From contig CAKTFF010000192.1 in NCBI GenBank assembly GCA_934553185.1, forward strand, positions 1 to 5,113: a stretch of 5,113 nt of DNA. The letters run 5' to 3'. A program made the position numbers and the translations under genes. Under the pieces are notes generated by a model. The model saw only the letters and a list, made by a program, of their open reading frames with translations, ran no database searches and was not told the origin of the DNA. This stretch comes from an uncultured Devosia sp. Its GTDB lineage: Bacteria; Pseudomonadota; Alphaproteobacteria; Rhizobiales; Devosiaceae. Numbering within the stretch: the first letter of the stretch is position 1; the number at the start of each line of letters is the position of its first letter. Positions 1 through 5,113 of this stretch are shown here, piece after piece.

Positions 1-378
1 CTCTTAGCCTATTCGCTGCTGCCCATTGTTTCCAACACCGTGGTGGGCCTCCTCTCCGTGTCGCCCGCCGCCGTCGATGCTGCGCGCGGCATGGGCATGA
101 CCGGACGGCAGCGCCTGCTATCCGTCGAACTGCCGCTTGCCTTTCCGGTGATCCTCACCGGCATTCGCATCGTTCTGGTGCAGAATATCGGCCTCGCTAC
201 CATTGCCGCGCTGATCGGCGGCGGTGGCTTCGGCGTCTTCGTGTTCCAAGGCATCGGACAAACGGCCATGGACCTGGTGCTGCTGGGCGCAGTGCCCACT
301 GTGGCGCTGGCTTTTGCCGCGGCAGTGGTGCTGGATGCCTTGGTGGAAATAAGCTCACGCGGGAGACGCCGTCCTTGA
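1..378 (+). CDS. ABC transporter permease, OpuC/YehY-like (3' part; start lies outside the window)
   Basis: C-terminal 125 residues of an inner-membrane permease of an osmoprotectant/betaine-type ABC importer. The frame is open from base 1 (LLAYSLLPIVSNTVVGL...) and has no start, so the gene begins upstream. Visible residues 24-56 form the cytoplasmic EAA loop that docks on the ATPase (DAARGMGMTGRQRLLSVELP, followed by PVILTGIR). The stretch NIGLATIAALIGGGGFG and a last hydrophobic segment near 93-115 are typical of OpuB/OpuC/YehY permeases. The EAA loop closely resembles that of the second permease at 1307, so the two are paralogous subunits that probably form a heterodimer. The stop overlaps the TTG start of the ATPase by 4 bases, which suggests translational coupling. 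The family is confident; the substrate cannot be read from this fragment. Confidence 0.9.
   Translation, partial: LLAYSLLPIVSNTVVGLLSVSPAAVDAARGMGMTGRQRLLSVELPLAFPVILTGIRIVLVQNIGLATIAALIGGGGFGVFVFQGIGQTAMDLVLLGAVPTVALAFAAAVVLDALVEISSRGRRRP
361..366 (+). promoter_or_regulatory. Ribosome binding site supporting the TTG start at 375
   Basis: The purine run GGGAGA lies 8 bases before the TTG at 375, inside the end of the upstream permease gene. It supports the TTG start, which gives the N-terminus MIEIDDITKTYD expected for an ABC ATPase. The next in-frame Met codons lie inside the nucleotide-binding domain, beyond Walker A. Confidence 0.55.
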
Positions 379-1310
379 TCGAGATCGACGACATCACCAA
401 GACCTATGATGCAACCACCGTTGTGGATCGCGTCACCCTGACGGTCCAGCCGCACACGATCTGCGTCGTGGTCGGCACGTCCGGTTCGGGCAAGACCACG
501 CTGATGCGCATGATCAACAAGCTGGTGGAGCCCACCTCCGGCCAGATCCGCATCGATGGCGAAGACATTGCCGCCATTCCGGCCTATGAACTCCGCCGCC
601 GCATCGGCTACGCCATCCAGGGCCACGGGCTTTTTCCCCATCGCACCGTGGGGCAGAACGTCGCCACAGTGCCCAAGCTCCTTGGCTGGGACAAGCGCAA
701 GACTGCCGAGCGCGTCGATGAACTTCTCACCCTGTTCCAACTTGATCCCGCCCAGTTCCGCGACCGTCTTCCCCACGAGCTCTCCGGCGGTCAGCAGCAG
801 CGTGTCGGCGTCGCGCGCGCTTTGGCGGCTTCGCCCAATATCCTTCTCATGGACGAGCCTTATGGCGCGCTTGATCCGGTGATCCGCGCCAAGGCGCAGG
901 AAGACCTGCTCGCCATTCAGCGCCGTTTCGGCACCACCGTGGTTCTCGTGACCCACGACATGGAAGAAGCCATTCATCTGGGCGACACCATTGCCGTGAT
1001 GGACAAGGGCAAGCTGCTCCAATGCGCCAAGCCCAGCGACATCATCAGCAATCCCGCAACGCCCTTTGTTGCCGAACTGATCGGCACCAGCGAGCGGCCC
1101 TTCCGCCTCCTGTCGCTCGCCCGCGTCGGCGATCATGTTGAACCCGGTGATGCGGAGGGTGAACCCATCGACGCCAGCGCTTCGCTGCGAGACGCTTATG
1201 CCGAACTGCTCTGGTCCGGCCGTCCGGCGCTGCCCGTCCGGCGCGATAACCAGCGCGTTGGCCAGGTCACGCTTGCCGCCCTGTCGCGCCTTGCCGCGAG
1301 GCCGCAATGA
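375..1310 (+). CDS. ABC transporter ATP-binding protein, OpuCA/YehX-like
   Basis: Cytoplasmic ATPase that powers the importer formed with the permeases on either side. All nucleotide-binding motifs are intact: Walker A GTSGSGKTT (residues 34-42), Q-loop Gln82 in AIQGHGLFPH, signature LSGGQ (136-140), Walker B ILLMDEP with D-loop GALD (156-167, catalytic Glu161), and H-loop His194 in VTHDMEEA. The LFPHRTVGQNVATVPKLLGW stretch after the Q-loop is characteristic of the glycine-betaine/proline/choline group. At 311 residues it is close to YehX and shorter than OpuCA with its two CBS domains. Residues about 262-308 (SLRDAYAELLWSGRPALPV...RVGQVTLAAL) look like a single or degenerate CBS-type unit. 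The start is TTG, overlapping the previous stop as TTGA, and the stop overlaps the next ATG as ATGA. The family is confident; osmoregulation or betaine uptake is inferred. Confidence 0.93.
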   Translation: MIEIDDITKTYDATTVVDRVTLTVQPHTICVVVGTSGSGKTTLMRMINKLVEPTSGQIRIDGEDIAAIPAYELRRRIGYAIQGHGLFPHRTVGQNVATVPKLLGWDKRKTAERVDELLTLFQLDPAQFRDRLPHELSGGQQQRVGVARALAASPNILLMDEPYGALDPVIRAKAQEDLLAIQRRFGTTVVLVTHDMEEAIHLGDTIAVMDKGKLLQCAKPSDIISNPATPFVAELIGTSERPFRLLSLARVGDHVEPGDAEGEPIDASASLRDAYAELLWSGRPALPVRRDNQRVGQVTLAALSRLAARPQ

Positions 1311-2059
1311 CCGTCGGCAACCTCGTCCGGCTCCTTGTCTTTGCCGCTCTGGTGCTGTTTCTCGCCAATCCCGATCTCTTCACGGGTTTCTTCGCGCTGT
1401 TCACCAAGAACAACCAGCCCGCGATCTATAATCAGGGTAGCCTCCTCGACATCACGTTCAACCATCTGCTGATCGTGCTGGCCGCGACCCTGGCCGCCAC
1501 CCTCATCGCCGTGGGCCTTGCCATCATCGTCACCCGTCCGTTTGGCGCCGAGTTCCTGCCTTTGTCGCGCTCGCTCGCCAATATCGGGCAGACCTTTCCC
1601 CCCGTGGCTGTCCTGGCGCTCGCCGTGCCCATGCTCGGCTTCGGCACCGCGCCGACCCTCGTGGCCCTTTTCCTCTATGGTCTCCTGCCTATTTTCGAGA
1701 ACACTCTCACCGGGCTCGGTAACCTCCCCCCGGCCGTGACCGACGCCGCCAAGGGCGTTGGCATGACCGGCTGGCAGCGGCTGATCAAAGTCGAACTGCC
1801 GCTGGCCCTCCCGGTTATCCTCGCCGGCATCCGCCTCTCCGTGGTGATTTCCCTCGCCACCGCCACCATCGGCTCAACCGTCGCTGCCCGCACCCTGGGT
1901 GAAGTGATCATCGCCGGGCTCCTCTCAGGCAACACCGCCTTCGTGCTCCAGGGCGGGCTGATCGTCGGCGTCCTGGCCGTGCTGATCTATGATGCTCTAT
2001 CGGCCCTGGAGCGCTGGCTGATGCGACGCACCGGACAGATGGGCAGGGCAAGGACGTGA
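1307..2059 (+). CDS. ABC transporter permease, OpuC/YehW-like
   Basis: Complete 250-residue inner-membrane permease, close to the usual length of YehW. Hydrophobic segments are visible near residues 5-20, 52-76, 97-130, 176-203 and 213-234. Residues 143-175 are the EAA loop (VTDAAKGVGMTGWQRLIKVE, then PLALPVILAGIR), which nearly repeats that of the permease ending at 378. The GQTFPPVAVLALAVP stretch is typical of betaine/choline permeases. Start ATG overlaps the ATPase stop as ATGA, with GAGG 5 bases upstream (1298-1301). The order permease-ATPase-permease matches the core of the E. coli yehZYXW cluster, so a YehZ/OpuCC-type binding protein is expected just before this window, since none follows. 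Which betaine or other cation is carried is not shown by the sequence. Confidence 0.92.
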   Translation: MTVGNLVRLLVFAALVLFLANPDLFTGFFALFTKNNQPAIYNQGSLLDITFNHLLIVLAATLAATLIAVGLAIIVTRPFGAEFLPLSRSLANIGQTFPPVAVLALAVPMLGFGTAPTLVALFLYGLLPIFENTLTGLGNLPPAVTDAAKGVGMTGWQRLIKVELPLALPVILAGIRLSVVISLATATIGSTVAARTLGEVIIAGLLSGNTAFVLQGGLIVGVLAVLIYDALSALERWLMRRTGQMGRART

Positions 2060-2079
2060 GGGCAGAGTGCCCGACCTCG

Positions 2080-2119
2080 TGGTTCGATTCTCGCAAAGGG
2101 CTCGCACCTCACCATGAGG
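2080..2119 (-). repeat. REP-like palindromic repeat, copy 1 (reverse orientation)
   Basis: Read on the - strand this 40-base unit begins CCTCATGGTGAG and ends TCGAACCA, with a 20-base middle. It is followed by CGAGG, which extends the pairing of the unit's ends: CCTCATGGT against ACCACGAGG with one mismatch (through base 2075). It is the only copy with both flanks able to pair, so it looks the most complete. With copy 2 it forms a perfect 20-base inverted repeat (2100-2119 against 2148-2167). Confidence 0.8.
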
Positions 2120-2167
2120 TCTCCCTCAGTCTAGGATCAACAGCAGCCCTCATGGTGAGGTGCGAGC
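2100..2167. repeat. Perfect 20-base inverted repeat with 28-base loop
   Basis: GCTCGCACCTCACCATGAGG at 2100-2119 is the exact reverse complement of 2148-2167. Weaker pairing continues outward to 2080 and 2185 (TGGTTCGA against TCGAACCA). RNA from here would form a strong hairpin, but the right arm is followed by AAAGCGAGCC and not by a T-run. It does not fit an intrinsic terminator; mRNA stabilisation or partial attenuation is possible. Confidence 0.85.
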
Positions 2168-2185
2168 AAAGCGAGCCTCGAACCA
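2148..2185 (+). repeat. REP-like palindromic repeat, copy 2
   Basis: A 38-base unit with head CCTCATGGTGAG, an 18-base middle GTGCGAGCAAAGCGAGCC and tail TCGAACCA. It opposes copy 1. The middle carries two direct GCGAGC hexamers around AAA. One base separates it from copy 3. Confidence 0.8.
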
Positions 2186-2186
2186 C

Positions 2187-2210
2187 CCTCATGGTGAGCT
2201 TGTCGAACCA
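2187..2210 (+). repeat. REP-like palindromic repeat, copy 3 (short form)
   Basis: A 24-base unit with the same 12-base head and 8-base tail as copies 1 and 2, but only CTTG between them. I recall the string ATGGTGAGCTTGTCGAACCA as common between genes in Hyphomicrobiales genomes; this is from memory and was not searched. The head TGGTGAG and tail TCGAACCA can fold with TGGT/ACCA pairs, two opposed G-A mismatches and a closing G-C pair over a 5-base loop. Confidence 0.75.
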
Positions 2211-2227
2211 GACGTGGCACTCTGAAC

Positions 2228-2233
2228 AGGAAG
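2228..2233 (+). promoter_or_regulatory. Ribosome binding site of the cyclic amidohydrolase gene
   Basis: AGGAAG lies 10 bases before the ATG at 2244 and just outside the last inverted-repeat arm, which ends at 2224. A folded repeat would therefore leave this site exposed. Confidence 0.55.
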
Positions 2234-2243
2234 CAGCGCTGAA

Positions 2244-3602
2244 ATGTCCGACTTCGACCTGACCCTTGGCGGCACCGTCGTCCTCCCCGACCGCATCATC
2301 GAAAACGGCTATGTCGCGGTCCGGGACGGCAAGGTCGCTCACGTGGGCGAGGGCGCACCACCCCAAGCACGCACCCGCCACGATCTCGGCACGGCCCTGA
2401 TCCTGCCCGGCGCCATCGATGCGCAGGTCCATTCCCTGTCGCAAAAGGATCAGGAAGACTTCATCTGGTCCACCCGCTCGGCCGCAGCAGGCGGGGTCAC
2501 CACGATCGTCGACATGCCCTATGACGAAGGCAACCTCGTCTGCTCCGCCGATGCCGTCCGTGCCAAGGTGGTTCACGCCAGCGCCCAGGCCCGTGTCGAT
2601 TTTGCCCTCTATGGCACCATCGACCCCGCCGAAGGCCCGGGCCGCATTGCCGAGCAGGCCGAGGCGGGCGTGGCCGCCTTCAAGTTTTCCACTTTTGGCA
2701 CCGATCCGGTCCGCTTCCCCCGCATCCCACCGGCGCTGCTGGAAGCCTGCTTCATCGAAGTGGCCAAAACCGGCCTCACCGCCGGCGTCCACAATGAAGA
2801 CGACGAAATGGTGCGCGCCGCCATGGCGCAGGTCGAGGCTCAAGGCATCACCGACTATCGCGCCCATGCCCTAAGCCGCCCGCCGCTCACCGAACTGCTC
2901 GCGTCGCTGCAGATTTATGAGACCGGCGCGCAGACCGGCTGCCCCGCCCATGTGGTGCACTGCTCGCTCGGGCGCGGCTACGAGATCGCCCGCACCTATC
3001 GCGACCAGGGCTACGCAGCGACCATCGAGGCCTGCATACACTATCTGGTGCTGGACGAGGATAACGATGTTCGCCGGCTCGGTGGCCTTGCCAAGATCAA
3101 CCCCCCGATTCGCCCACGCGCCGAAAGGGAAAAGCTGTGGGACCACGTTCGGGCCGGAAACGTCACCATGGTCTCCACCGACCATGTCAGTTGGGCAGAA
3201 AACCGCAAGAAAAGTGTCAGCATGCTTGCAAATGCCTCCGGCGTGCCGGGACTCGAAGTCATGGTGCCACTCTTCATTAAAGGTGCCCTCGAGCGCGACA
3301 TTTCTCTCACCTGGGCAGCGCGGTTGATGGCCGAAAATCCGGCTCGCCACTTCCGCCTCGACCACCGCAAGGGGGCTCTGGCCATCGGCAAGGATGCCGA
3401 TATCGCCGTGCTCTTTAACCGCCCCAAGTGCTATGATGCCGCTGCCAGCGGCCACAATGTGGTCCATTGGTCGCCCTATAACGGCATCGAACTGCCCTGG
3501 ACGGTGGGCCTGACCTTTCTGCGCGGCATGGAGGTGTTTGACGGCACCGACGTCGCCCAGCCGGGCACCGGACACTTCGTCCGTCCGGAGCCAAGGCTTT
3601 GA
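2244..3602 (+). CDS. Cyclic amidohydrolase, hydantoinase/allantoinase-like, with a variant metal motif
   Basis: 452-residue cytoplasmic amidohydrolase-superfamily protein, the usual length for hydantoinases, dihydropyrimidinases and allantoinases, which open cyclic ureides to N-carbamoyl compounds. Visible landmarks are PGAIDAQVH (55-63), the likely carbamylated Lys147 in GVAAFK, His183 in GVHNEDD, His239 in HVVHCS, EACIHYLVLDE (262-272), KINPPIR (284-290), Asp313 in STDH, and the C-terminal KGALAIGKDADIAVL (376-390). These align with the ligands of D-hydantoinase (HxH, Lys, His, His, Asp), except that the first His of HxH is Gln61 (codon CAG at 2424-2426). All other ligands are present, so a divergent active subfamily is more likely than a dead enzyme. 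The gene starts the catabolic set after the repeat gap, and its TGA overlaps the TTG of the next gene. Pairing with an N-carbamoyl hydrolase favours a hydantoin or similar ureide substrate. Allantoin is an alternative. Confidence 0.88.
   Translation: MSDFDLTLGGTVVLPDRIIENGYVAVRDGKVAHVGEGAPPQARTRHDLGTALILPGAIDAQVHSLSQKDQEDFIWSTRSAAAGGVTTIVDMPYDEGNLVCSADAVRAKVVHASAQARVDFALYGTIDPAEGPGRIAEQAEAGVAAFKFSTFGTDPVRFPRIPPALLEACFIEVAKTGLTAGVHNEDDEMVRAAMAQVEAQGITDYRAHALSRPPLTELLASLQIYETGAQTGCPAHVVHCSLGRGYEIARTYRDQGYAATIEACIHYLVLDEDNDVRRLGGLAKINPPIRPRAEREKLWDHVRAGNVTMVSTDHVSWAENRKKSVSMLANASGVPGLEVMVPLFIKGALERDISLTWAARLMAENPARHFRLDHRKGALAIGKDADIAVLFNRPKCYDAAASGHNVVHWSPYNGIELPWTVGLTFLRGMEVFDGTDVAQPGTGHFVRPEPRL
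3587..3590 (+). promoter_or_regulatory. Ribosome binding site supporting the TTG start at 3599
   Basis: GGAG lies 8 bases before TTG 3599, inside the end of the amidohydrolase gene. The next in-frame Met is near residue 49, which would remove conserved N-terminal sequence, so the TTG start is preferred. Confidence 0.5.
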
Positions 3603-4846
3603 TTTCCAACAATCTTGTGCAAGCCAGCCGCATCGGCGCCGATATCGACGCCCTGGCGCAGATCACCGAGCCGGGCCGCCCCTGGACCCGCCGCGCCTTC
3701 TCGCCGCTGTTCCTGGAAGGGCGGCGATGGCTCGAAAACGCGATGCAAGAGGCGGGCCTACGCACGCACGTGGACCCGGCCGGCAATCTCATAGGCACTC
3801 TGCCCGGCCAACGCCCTGAACTTGGCACCATCATGCTGGGCAGCCATTCCGACACCGTTCCTGACGGCGGACGTTTCGATGGCATAGCCGGCGTGGTGGC
3901 AGCGCTTGAAGTGGTCCGGGCGCTGCGCGAAATCCCGCTTGATCACACGCTACAGGTTGCGGACTTTCTTGCAGAAGAAGTGTCGATTTTCGGCGTTTCT
4001 TGTATCGGCAGCCGGGCCCTGGCCGGGATGCTGCCTGCCGAATGGCTGGAGCGCGAAAGCGCTGGCACGACCCTCAGGCAAGCCATCGCTCAGGTCGGCG
4101 GCGACCCCTTGAAGGACGCTCGCCGCACCGACATCAAGGCCTTCCTCGAACTCCATATCGAGCAGGGCCCAGTGCTGGAAAATCAAGGACTTGCGATCGG
4201 TGTGGTGAACGCGATCAGCGGCATCACCCGGGTCGAAATCACCGTCGACGGCCGCGCCGATCACGCCGGCACGACGCCTATGACCGGCCGGCAGGACGCG
4301 CTCACAACCGCCGCCTGGATCGCCCTGGGCGTCGAAGAACTCGCCCGCGCACTCGCATCGGGCACTACGCATTTCGCCGCCACCGTCGGCGAATTTGAAA
4401 TGACCCCCAATGCCGCCAATGTGGTGCCGGCACGTGTCCGCATGTTGATCGATGCACGCGCCGAACAACGCGACGACATGAACCGTTTTCTGGACGAACT
4501 CGAACAAGGTGTTGCCGCCATTGCGGAAAAGACCGGGGTCACCGTCTCAGTTCCGCGCGTGGTCTCGGACAATCCGCCGACCCAACTGGACCCCGGCATC
4601 CTCGACCTGCTCGATGCCGCCTGCGAAAATCTCGGTGCCCGCTCGCGCCGCATGGCCTCGGGAGCCGGCCACGACACGGCCTGGATGGCGCGCATCACTC
4701 GGGCGGCAATGATCTTCGTGCCGTGCCAGGGCGGCCGCAGCCACGCCCCTGACGAATTTGCCACCACACAGGACATTGCGCTGGGCGCCCAGGTCCTCCT
4801 CGAAACCGTTCGATCGCTCGACCAAACACTGCAAGAGGCAAGCTGA
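3599..4846 (+). CDS. M20-family Zn-dependent hydrolase, N-carbamoyl-amino acid hydrolase/allantoate amidohydrolase type
   Basis: 415-residue cytoplasmic metal-dependent hydrolase, normal length for the family, expected to cleave an N-carbamoyl group from the linear product of the preceding enzyme and release ammonia and CO2. Metal-site residues are all visible: GSHSDTVPDGGRFDG (His83, Asp94), Glu126-Glu127, His186 in ELHIEQGPVLE, and His382 in FVPCQGGRSHAPDE. The dimerisation domain (about 211-325) carries GRADHAGTTPMTGRQDAL (His222, Arg231), which lies across the active site in this family. Asn274 in NAANVVPA and SGAGHD (354-359) are also conserved. After the Glu pair the sequence is EEVSIFGVSCIGSRALAG, not the common EEGSRFG form, so it may belong to a subgroup with different specificity. 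It starts with TTG overlapping the upstream TGA, and its stop shares one base with the next ATG. The choice between carbamoylase and allantoate amidohydrolase cannot be settled by motif. Confidence 0.92.
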   Translation: MISNNLVQASRIGADIDALAQITEPGRPWTRRAFSPLFLEGRRWLENAMQEAGLRTHVDPAGNLIGTLPGQRPELGTIMLGSHSDTVPDGGRFDGIAGVVAALEVVRALREIPLDHTLQVADFLAEEVSIFGVSCIGSRALAGMLPAEWLERESAGTTLRQAIAQVGGDPLKDARRTDIKAFLELHIEQGPVLENQGLAIGVVNAISGITRVEITVDGRADHAGTTPMTGRQDALTTAAWIALGVEELARALASGTTHFAATVGEFEMTPNAANVVPARVRMLIDARAEQRDDMNRFLDELEQGVAAIAEKTGVTVSVPRVVSDNPPTQLDPGILDLLDAACENLGARSRRMASGAGHDTAWMARITRAAMIFVPCQGGRSHAPDEFATTQDIALGAQVLLETVRSLDQTLQEAS

Positions 4847-5113
4847 TGGGCCGCATTCTGGGTGAAAAGGACGTCGAAGCCGCCGTTCGCGGCGGGTCCG
4901 TCTATGCCGCCGGCGGCGGCGGCTGGGCCGATCATGGCCGCATGCTCGGCCACGCCGCCGTCAGCATTGGCCGCCCCGAACTGGTCAGCGTCGAGGAACT
5001 CAATGCCGATGACTGGATCGCCACCGCTGCCGCCATCGGCGCCCCGGCCTCAACCACAGCCTGGGAAATGCGGGGCGTCGACTACGTCAAGGCCGTGCAA
5101 TTGCTGCAGGATG
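4846..5113 (+). CDS. DUF917-type protein, possible thiohydantoin desulfurase (5' part; runs off the window)
   Basis: First 89 residues of a protein whose 3' end lies beyond the window. It starts at ATG 4846, one base into the previous stop (TGATG), with AAGAGG 7 bases upstream (4833-4838). The start MGRILGEKDVEAAVRGGSVYAAGGGG, the Gly run at 23-26, PELVSVEEL (44-52) and IGAPASTTAWE (64-74) match the N-terminal DUF917 pattern as I know it (Gly-rich GGGG near residue 25, then a GAP...E segment). Family members are about 360 residues long, often sit beside hydantoinase genes, and the Pfam family has been renamed after S-methyl-thiohydantoin desulfurase (from memory). In this operon it could act before the hydantoinase by replacing a thiohydantoin sulfur with oxygen. 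The family is fairly sure; the activity is inferred, and only the N-terminus is seen. Confidence 0.8.
   Translation, partial: MGRILGEKDVEAAVRGGSVYAAGGGGWADHGRMLGHAAVSIGRPELVSVEELNADDWIATAAAIGAPASTTAWEMRGVDYVKAVQLLQD

Larger units (their letters stand above)
2060..2243. other. Non-coding gap between importer and catabolic genes, filled by palindromic repeats
   Basis: The only gap of any size in the window. Most of it is made of three copies of one repeat unit (2080-2119 reversed, 2148-2185 and 2187-2210 forward), plus a 28-base unrelated spacer at 2120-2147. An outer 9-base inverted pair, CAGAGTGCC at 2063-2071 and GGCACTCTG at 2216-2224, encloses the whole cluster. I see no convincing sigma-70 -35/-10 pair and no stem followed by a T-run. 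The downstream gene may therefore be reached by readthrough from the importer, or it may have a promoter I cannot recognise. Confidence 0.7.

Noticed and set aside
9..1307. A 432-codon open frame on the - strand, longer than any gene in the importer region
   Set aside because: It runs antisense through three genes with intact family motifs and tight overlaps, and its own translation shows no recognisable domain. Long antisense open frames are usual in GC-rich coding DNA.
2080..2105. GGTTCGATTC at 2081-2090 resembles a tRNA T-loop
   Set aside because: The flanking bases do not form a T-stem, and no acceptor, D or anticodon arms can be found around it. The string is the tail of repeat copy 1.
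2100..2167. Intrinsic terminator after the importer genes
   Set aside because: The arms pair perfectly over 20 bases, but the loop is 28 bases and no T-run follows on either strand. It is better explained as opposed REP-like copies.
2195..2243. A promoter for the catabolic genes just before 2244
   Set aside because: No spaced -35/-10 pair could be identified, and most of the stretch is repeat. A promoter is possible but not supported by sequence alone.
2056..2262. A 68-codon + strand frame across the repeat cluster
   Set aside because: Its content comes from the repeat units and it overlaps the start of the amidohydrolase. No ribosome site or family resemblance supports it.
2424..2426. Gln61 as evidence of a pseudogene
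   Set aside because: The reading frame is complete and of normal length, all other metal-site residues are kept, and the gene is coupled to its neighbour, so decay is unlikely.
2109..2867. A 252-codon open frame on the - strand running into the repeat gap
   Set aside because: It lies mostly antisense to the well-supported cyclic amidohydrolase, shows no motif of its own, and its 3' end is made of repeat sequence.

Overview
The window comes from a GC-rich bacterial genome and carries six co-directional genes on the + strand, with nothing supported on the - strand. Codon use, tight stop/start overlaps and a CCTCATGGTGAG...TCGAACCA palindromic repeat of a kind I associate with Hyphomicrobiales suggest an alphaproteobacterium, perhaps Devosia-like. 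This placement is an inference and is only moderately certain.

Layout. Bases 1-2059 hold an osmoprotectant/betaine-type (OpuC/YehWXY-like) ABC importer in the order permease (5' end cut off by the window), ATPase, permease. Each gene overlaps the next by 4 bases. No substrate-binding protein is visible; it probably lies upstream of base 1. Bases 2060-2243 are a 184-base non-coding gap filled by three related repeat units arranged as nested inverted repeats. Bases 2244-5113 hold a catabolic cassette. It consists of a cyclic-amidohydrolase (hydantoinase/allantoinase-like) protein, an M20-type zinc hydrolase of the N-carbamoyl-amino-acid hydrolase/allantoate amidohydrolase group, and the first 89 residues of a DUF917-type protein that runs off the window.

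How the genes may work together. The two hydrolases form the usual pair for opening a cyclic ureide (hydantoin) and then removing the carbamoyl group from the product. The DUF917 family has been linked to thiohydantoin desulfurisation. A quaternary-ammonium importer, a thiohydantoin desulfurase candidate, a hydantoinase and an N-carbamoyl-amino-acid hydrolase together match the transport step and last three steps of ergothioneine (a thiol-histidine betaine) breakdown to glutamate. This is the most interesting reading of the window, but it is an inference from gene families and order. The first two enzymes of that pathway (ergothionase and thiourocanate hydratase) are not seen here. Use of another hydantoin, ureide or betaine remains possible.

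Other points of interest are a glutamine at the first position of the HxH metal motif of the cyclic amidohydrolase, altered residues after the catalytic Glu pair of the M20 enzyme, and the repeat cluster that separates the import and catabolic halves.
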